Below the pieces are notes generated by a model. That model ran no database searches. It was not told the DNA's origin and saw nothing but the letters and a program-made list of their open reading frames with translations. From NCBI RefSeq assembly GCF_014192105.1, contig NZ_JACHXK010000012.1, positions 1-64,000 of the forward strand: a stretch of 64,000 bases of DNA. The letters run 5' to 3'. Position numbers and translations under genes: made by a program. Origin of the DNA: Paenibacillus phyllosphaerae. Its GTDB lineage: Bacteria > Bacillota > Bacilli > Paenibacillales > Paenibacillaceae. The stretch's first letter is position 1. Each line of letters begins with the position of its first letter. Positions 60,412-64,000 of the stretch are shown piece after piece.

Positions 60412-60545
60412 TTATCCGCCCAGATACTGTTCGGTGAAGGTGCGGTAGAAGAAGCCGAGACTGCTGTAGCCGACGGCTCGCGCGATTTCGTCGACAGGCT
60501 GGTTGGTATTGGCTTTTTATGGAAGCGTGCGGCCTTGAGATAAAG
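60412..60545 (-). pseudogene. AraC-family regulator remnant
   Basis: On the minus strand the translation ANTNQPVDEIARAVGYSSLG followed by FFYRTFTEQYLGG and a stop is the second HTH of an AraC-type regulator (residues TD.PV.EIA..VGYSS..FF.R.F). A frameshift separates it from LKAARFHK upstream, and everything before that is gone. The usual C-terminal TP..YR is also missing. It is a dead relic between two operons. Confidence 0.75.
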
Positions 60546-60560
60546 GGATGCAATTAATTG

Positions 60561-60610
60561 TTGACTGATCGATCCGGAAATGATATTATGATTTCAGATC
60601 GAACAGTCAA
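60561..60610 (+). promoter_or_regulatory. promoter of the SnoaL gene with flanking inverted repeat
   Basis: TTGACT (60561-60566), 17 bases and TATTAT (60584-60589) form a near-consensus promoter. TTGACTGATCGATC (60561-60574) and GATCGAACAGTCAA (60597-60610) are inverted copies with 13 of 14 matches and sit on either side of the promoter, a possible looped or dimer operator. Confidence 0.65.
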
Positions 60611-60720
60611 GAAATTACACGGGCAGTAAATCGTAGCGATCCGGCTGAGGTAGAGGATTTCATTAAGCCTAGGAGGTGCGAATGGCAAGGCGGCAAGAAC
60701 GAATATTTTTTTGAATATTT

Positions 60721-60737
60721 CGGACTGAATGGTCCAA
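60721..60737 (+). promoter_or_regulatory. shared operator-like site, SnoaL gene
   Basis: CGGACTGAATGGTCCAA contains GGAC/GTCC arms. The core GAATGGTCC and the A-rich tail recur before the MFS gene (61951-61968), and a weaker form lies in the tetR promoter. Confidence 0.6.
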
Positions 60738-60760
60738 TAAAATTAACGGAGGAACAAACG

Positions 60761-61231
60761 ATGACAAACCAAACGACGGTACACCAAACACTGACGCAAG
60801 CCGAAGTACGTGAGAGAGCGCAGCAAGCATTCCGCAACCACCTGAAGCATCTGTCCGGCGGAGACATTAAGGCGTGGGTAGAGCTGTGGGAAGAGAACGG
60901 CGTACTGGAGTTCCCGTACGGACCGGCCGGATTCCCGGATAAGAAAGAAGGCAAGGCCGAGCTGTACGACTACATGCAGAACTTCCCGAAACATTTCGAG
61001 GTGGCGTTTACGGAGTTGGAATTCCATCTGACGGTCGATCCGGAGCTCGTGATCGCGGAGTTCAAGTCGGTGGGCAAACACCGTGAGACGGGCAACCCTT
61101 ATAACCAGACCTACATCAGCGTGGTGGAGACGAAGGACGGAATGATCGCGCGGTACCGCGATTTCTGGAATCCGCTGGTCGCGATCGAGTCGGTCGGCAG
61201 CGTGAATGATGCCGTGCGTTTCTCGGATTAA
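60761..61231 (+). CDS. SnoaL-like/NTF2-fold protein
   Basis: This 156-aa protein has the NTF2/SnoaL cone fold signature: RAQQAFRNHLKHLSGGDIKA with WVELWEENGVLEFPYGPAGF, and HRETGNPYNQTYISVVETKD with GMIARYRDFWNPL. Family members are small isomerases, hydrolases or binding proteins. The PhzA/B-type pattern does not identify a substrate. AACGGAGGAACA precedes the ATG. It is upstream of a TetR gene and an efflux gene that share operator-like sites with it, so a role in modifying the compound that the pump exports is an inference. Confidence 0.8.
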   Translation: MTNQTTVHQTLTQAEVRERAQQAFRNHLKHLSGGDIKAWVELWEENGVLEFPYGPAGFPDKKEGKAELYDYMQNFPKHFEVAFTELEFHLTVDPELVIAEFKSVGKHRETGNPYNQTYISVVETKDGMIARYRDFWNPLVAIESVGSVNDAVRFSD

Positions 61232-61272
61232 TCCATGGCCGGACGCTTCGTTCTGACCACGTTCGCCTCTTC

Positions 61273-61301
61273 TTGACTGAACGTTCCGATATCGTTAGCA
61301 T
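61273..61301 (+). promoter_or_regulatory. tetR promoter with operator-like spacer
   Basis: TTGACT (61273-61278), 17 bases and TAGCAT (61296-61301). The spacer starts ACTGAACGTTCCGATA, which matches 13 of 16 bases of ACTGAATGGTCCAATA at the SnoaL gene. Autoregulation is likely. Confidence 0.6.
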
Positions 61302-61327
61302 AGAGGAGGAGAAAGGGGGTTATCCAC

Positions 61328-61915
61328 TTGGCTAGAAGCAAGGAATTCGATACGAATCTCGTGCTGCACAAGGCGATGGAGGTGTTCGGGCATTATGGCT
61401 ATGAAGGCACCTCCATGCAGCTGCTGCTCGACGGCCTAGGCATTGCCCGCCAGAGTTTGTACGATACGTACGGCACGAAACGGGACCTTTTCCTGAAGGC
61501 GGTCAAACATTACGTGAATGAGAAGTCCTCCGCGGTTGTCGCTTATTTGGCGGAGACGACGCCCGTGAAGAAAGCGATCACCGATATATTCGCCGTCATA
61601 GGGGATACATTGAGAGACGAACAGCGCCGCAAGGAGTGCTTCATTCTCTACAGCGCGATCGACCAGGTCCCGCACGATCCGGAGATCGCCGAGCTATTCG
61701 AGCAGGACAAAATCCGGCTGGAAGAAGCGTTGTACGAGGCGTTGGTACGAGGCCAGCAGCAGGGAGAATTCGGCGCGAACCGGGATATGCGGGCGCTGGC
61801 GCGATACTTGTACCATGCTCGGTATGGGCTGACGCAAGCAGCCAAATTGACGGATGATCCGCTTGTCATCGAGCAAATTACGGCGGTTACGCTGTCCGTG
61901 CTGGAACATGAATGA
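61328..61915 (+). CDS. TetR/AcrR-family regulator
   Basis: This 195-aa repressor has an HTH at residues 8-55 (AMEVFGHYGYEGTSMQLLLDGLGI, quoted in part: YGYEGTSMQLLLDGLG, then ARQSLYDTYGTKRDLF) and a helical ligand-binding domain. TTG start with AGGAGGAGAAAGGGGG upstream. Its promoter, the SnoaL gene and the MFS gene share an operator-like element, so it probably represses all three. Confidence 0.88.
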   Translation: MARSKEFDTNLVLHKAMEVFGHYGYEGTSMQLLLDGLGIARQSLYDTYGTKRDLFLKAVKHYVNEKSSAVVAYLAETTPVKKAITDIFAVIGDTLRDEQRRKECFILYSAIDQVPHDPEIAELFEQDKIRLEEALYEALVRGQQQGEFGANRDMRALARYLYHARYGLTQAAKLTDDPLVIEQITAVTLSVLEHE

Positions 61916-61950
61916 AGCGTCGCGAGATGCTTCATTCCTTTTTACCCATT

Positions 61951-61968
61951 CTGGAACGAATGGTCCGA
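61951..61968 (+). promoter_or_regulatory. shared operator-like site, MFS gene
   Basis: CTGGAACGAATGGTCCGA shares GAATGGTCC and the following A-rich tract with 60721-60737. It lies about 52 bases before the MFS start. Confidence 0.6.
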
Positions 61969-62019
61969 AAATAAAACGAAACACAGACGCTCTCGTCTGT
62001 ATGCGAAGGGGAATCAATC

Positions 62020-63450
62020 ATGAACGTGTCCAAATACAAAGGTTTAGCGCTGTTCATTCTGGCGATCTCGCAGCTGGTCATGGCGCTGGACTACACGATA
62101 ATATTCGTGGCCATGCCTTCACTAGGCAAAGAGCTCGGATTCTCGGCGAATCACCTGCAGTGGGTCGTCAGCGCTTATTCCCTGGCATTCGGGGGCTTCC
62201 TCCTCATAGGCGGCCGCTTATCCGATCTGCTCGGGAGAAGGCGCATGTTCATGATCGCAATGGGGCTCTTCGGACTCGGCTCGCTGCTCGGGGGACTGGC
62301 GGAATCGCAGCTGATGTTGATCGCGGCTAGAGCTCTGCAAGGACTAGGCGGCGCGCTATTGTCACCGGCAACCTTATCGCTGATCATGTCCAACTTCAAC
62401 GAAGGACCGGAGCGTAACCGGGCGATGGGCATCTGGGCCTCGATGGGCGGCGTCGGCATGTCGCTTGGTCTGCTGCTGGGCGGCGTGCTGACGAGTTACG
62501 TCGGATGGGAATCGACCTTCCTGGTGAACGTGCCGATCGCGCTTGCCGTCGTCATTCTCGCGCCGTTCGTACTGACGGAAAGCCAAGTGCCGGCAGGCGC
62601 CAAGCATGTTGATGCGGCCGGGACAATATCGGTAACGGCAGGGCTGCTGCTCGTTGTCTACTATCTGATTCAAGCGCCGGTCGAAGGCTGGGTCAGCGCA
62701 GCGACAGTTCCTTTTGCGGCGATAGGGGCGCTCCTATTGGTTGCTTTCGTAATCATTGAACAGCGGACGAAGGAGCCGCTCATTTCCTTCCGCATGTTCC
62801 GTAATCGGAATCTGACGGTGGCTGCGCTAACGGCATTCCTGTTCTCCGCTTCGTTCGGCTCGCTGTATTACTTCCTGACGCTCTATACGCAAGGCGTGCT
62901 GCATTATTCCGCCGTTCAATCGGGACTTAGTTTCCTGCCGCTGACGCTGAGCGCCTTCGTCGGTGCCAAACTGATCAATACGATGCTCGTCAAGGTCGGC
63001 GTGGCAGGTACGATCGCAACCGGCATGGGGCTTGGGGTGATCGGGTTCCTCATGCTGACGGGACTGTCGGAGAGCGGATCGGCTTGGGGGATGATTCCGG
63101 GGACGGTCATTATCGGGATCGGTCAGGCGCTCGTCTTCACGACGATGTTCATCGCGGGCAGCACCGGTATTGAGCCGAAGGAGCAAGGTGTCGCTTCCGC
63201 GCTGATCTCGACCGGCCAGCAGATCGGAGGGGCGATCGGGCTCGCTATCATTATGGCCATTATTTCGGCCAGTCTGGGAACGAGCTCTACGCTCGAACAT
63301 ATGCAACCGGCTGATCTGAACGCCGCGATCCATACCGCGTTCTTCATCTCGGCAGCGACCACAGTGCTCGGCATTCTGGTAGCCTTCCTTACCCTGAAAC
63401 AACCGAAGCCGTCTAAGTTGGATGATATTAAAATGACGGCGGCGCATTGA
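62020..63450 (+). CDS. DHA2-family MFS drug transporter (EmrB/QacA type)
   Basis: This 476-aa efflux protein has 14 membrane segments. DHA2 signs are the acidic residue in the first helix (LVMALDYTIIFVAMPSLGKE), motif A GGRLSDLLGRRRMF (about residues 66-79) and the 14-helix length. It exports drugs with protons as counter-ion. GAAGGGGAATC precedes the ATG. It lies 104 bases after the TetR gene with its own operator-like site and is inducible by inference. Confidence 0.9.
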   Translation: MNVSKYKGLALFILAISQLVMALDYTIIFVAMPSLGKELGFSANHLQWVVSAYSLAFGGFLLIGGRLSDLLGRRRMFMIAMGLFGLGSLLGGLAESQLMLIAARALQGLGGALLSPATLSLIMSNFNEGPERNRAMGIWASMGGVGMSLGLLLGGVLTSYVGWESTFLVNVPIALAVVILAPFVLTESQVPAGAKHVDAAGTISVTAGLLLVVYYLIQAPVEGWVSAATVPFAAIGALLLVAFVIIEQRTKEPLISFRMFRNRNLTVAALTAFLFSASFGSLYYFLTLYTQGVLHYSAVQSGLSFLPLTLSAFVGAKLINTMLVKVGVAGTIATGMGLGVIGFLMLTGLSESGSAWGMIPGTVIIGIGQALVFTTMFIAGSTGIEPKEQGVASALISTGQQIGGAIGLAIIMAIISASLGTSSTLEHMQPADLNAAIHTAFFISAATTVLGILVAFLTLKQPKPSKLDDIKMTAAH

Positions 63451-63486
63451 TAGGCAGATTGGCCGATAGTCGGATGAACGCGCGAG

Positions 63487-63531
63487 AACGACGCTTGGCC
63501 TAGCATGCGGCATGCTAGGCCAAGCGTCGTT
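63487..63531. terminator. 45-bp near-perfect palindrome, convergent terminator
   Basis: The 22-base arms 63487-63508 and 63510-63531 are exact reverse complements around one base. It lies between the MFS gene and the convergent Rrf2 gene. The T-tract is weak on both strands, so a terminator is likely but not certain. Confidence 0.65.
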
Positions 63532-63558
63532 GTATTCTAGACCGATTGTATTCGGCGT

Positions 63559-64000
63559 TTATGACGGGCTGCCCGCCTCATTATTATGCCGATGCAGAAT
63601 GTCCGCAACGACGCTTTCGATCGAAGTATGGGCCAGCGCTTGTTCCATCTGTCTCTGCGCTTCTGTCAGAGGAGTCTCTAGCGCTTGCTGGATTTCCTTC
63701 CCGACCATACATTGCACATTCGTGTTCTGATGGACCGTGAACAGTTCCTTCGTCTCGGGGAGTTCGACTGCCCGATACACATCCAGCAGCGTGATGGCCG
63801 AGATGGGCTTCTGCAGGTTGATCCCGATGACGCCAGGATGCGAGGCGATCAAGCCGGATTTGCTGAGCATGCTCATGATTCGCCGGATGACGGCGGGATT
63901 GGTATTGACGCTTGCGGCAATATAGTCGGAAGTCACGTTCCCGTTATTAATGTGAACTAATGCCAGTATATGAACGGCCACGGTGAAACGGCTGCTGATC
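63559..64000 (-). CDS. Rrf2-family regulator, 5' end outside the window
   Basis: The frame reads ISSRFTVAVHILALVHINNG from the window edge and continues for about 147 aa to the stop. The Rrf2 HTH is SDYIAASVNTNPAVIRRIMS, then MLSKSGLIASHPG. Only one Cys (in NVQCMVGKEIQ) is seen, not the three needed for an Fe-S cluster, so it is of the YwnA/non-cluster type. The GTG at 63981 is not the real start because homology continues upstream; the start codon must lie just past 64000. It may sense a small molecule or redox signal. Its target is outside the window. Confidence 0.82.
   Translation of the reverse strand, partial: ISSRFTVAVHILALVHINNGNVTSDYIAASVNTNPAVIRRIMSMLSKSGLIASHPGVIGINLQKPISAITLLDVYRAVELPETKELFTVHQNTNVQCMVGKEIQQALETPLTEAQRQMEQALAHTSIESVVADILHRHNNEAGSPS

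Noticed and set aside
1..64000. CRISPR arrays, tRNA, rRNA, prophage or replication origin
   Set aside because: No regularly spaced repeats, tRNA-like cloverleaf, ribosomal sequence, phage structural genes or DnaA-box cluster were noticed by reading.

Overview
The window looks like chromosomal DNA of a Paenibacillus-type, endospore-forming member of the Bacillota. I infer this from strong AAGGAGG-type ribosome binding sites, frequent TTG and GTG starts, CUT1 sugar importers paired with YesM/YesN-like two-component systems, an orphan spore-germination permease (GerAB family), a CBO0543-family protein and many AraC, TetR, Lrp and PadR regulators. No rRNA, tRNA, CRISPR array or prophage was seen. 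IS debris is limited to an IS3-type 3' fragment (57-137) and a collapsed IS110-type transposase (3187-3534).

Layout. 1-3700: accessory stretch with IS remnants, a NUDIX hydrolase, a DUF7716 protein, a Cys-rich pentapeptide-repeat protein and a CBO0543 protein. 3731-25876: a beta-1,4-galactan utilisation island. It has a GH35 beta-galactosidase with a divergent AraC regulator, a first importer (binding lipoprotein and two permeases) followed by a cytoplasmic and a secreted GH53 endo-galactanase, a second AraC regulator, and a second importer with its own YesMN-type two-component system and a GH42 beta-galactosidase. No transporter ATPase is encoded, so both importers probably use a shared MsmX-type ATPase. 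The two halves of the second importer share an exact 18-base promoter motif. Inserted in the island are a miniature TnsC/MuB-like ATPase (7106), an FG-GAP protein (15400) and a 27-codon ORF coupled to a basic repeat-tailed protein (16260-16875).

25900-34440: a Fur-box-controlled ABC exporter, DedA, DUF2935, a CynX/NimT transporter with a GntR regulator, an Lrp regulator and a secreted acetamidase/formamidase. 34707-37874: a ComQ-like class I isoprenoid enzyme, then a small RiPP precursor with an NHLP leader and a Trp as its penultimate residue, and a convergent 7TM sensor kinase. This is the most unusual part of the window and may be a prenylated-tryptophan peptide system that uses a leader different from ComX.

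38000-48900: Lrp/YitT, TetR/MFS, an AAA ATPase, a PadR/pentapeptide/ABC-2 operon, MATE/TetR with three operator copies, and an orphan GerAB permease. 49000-54300: AraC, aldo/keto reductase, a MoaF-like protein, a membrane-anchored Lon-type protease domain overlapping a DUF4328 protein, a P-loop protein and a two-repeat hypothetical. 54400-60354: a GbsR-like regulator divergent from an operon of a UgpB-like importer, HAD phosphatase, EmrE-like SMR protein and metallophosphoesterase, which together suggest salvage of a glycerophosphodiester such as glycerophosphocholine. 60412-64000: an AraC remnant, a TetR-controlled SnoaL/DHA2 efflux regulon with operator-like repeats, and an Rrf2 regulator that runs off the right edge.

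All assignments come from reading the sequence. No database search or structure prediction was run.
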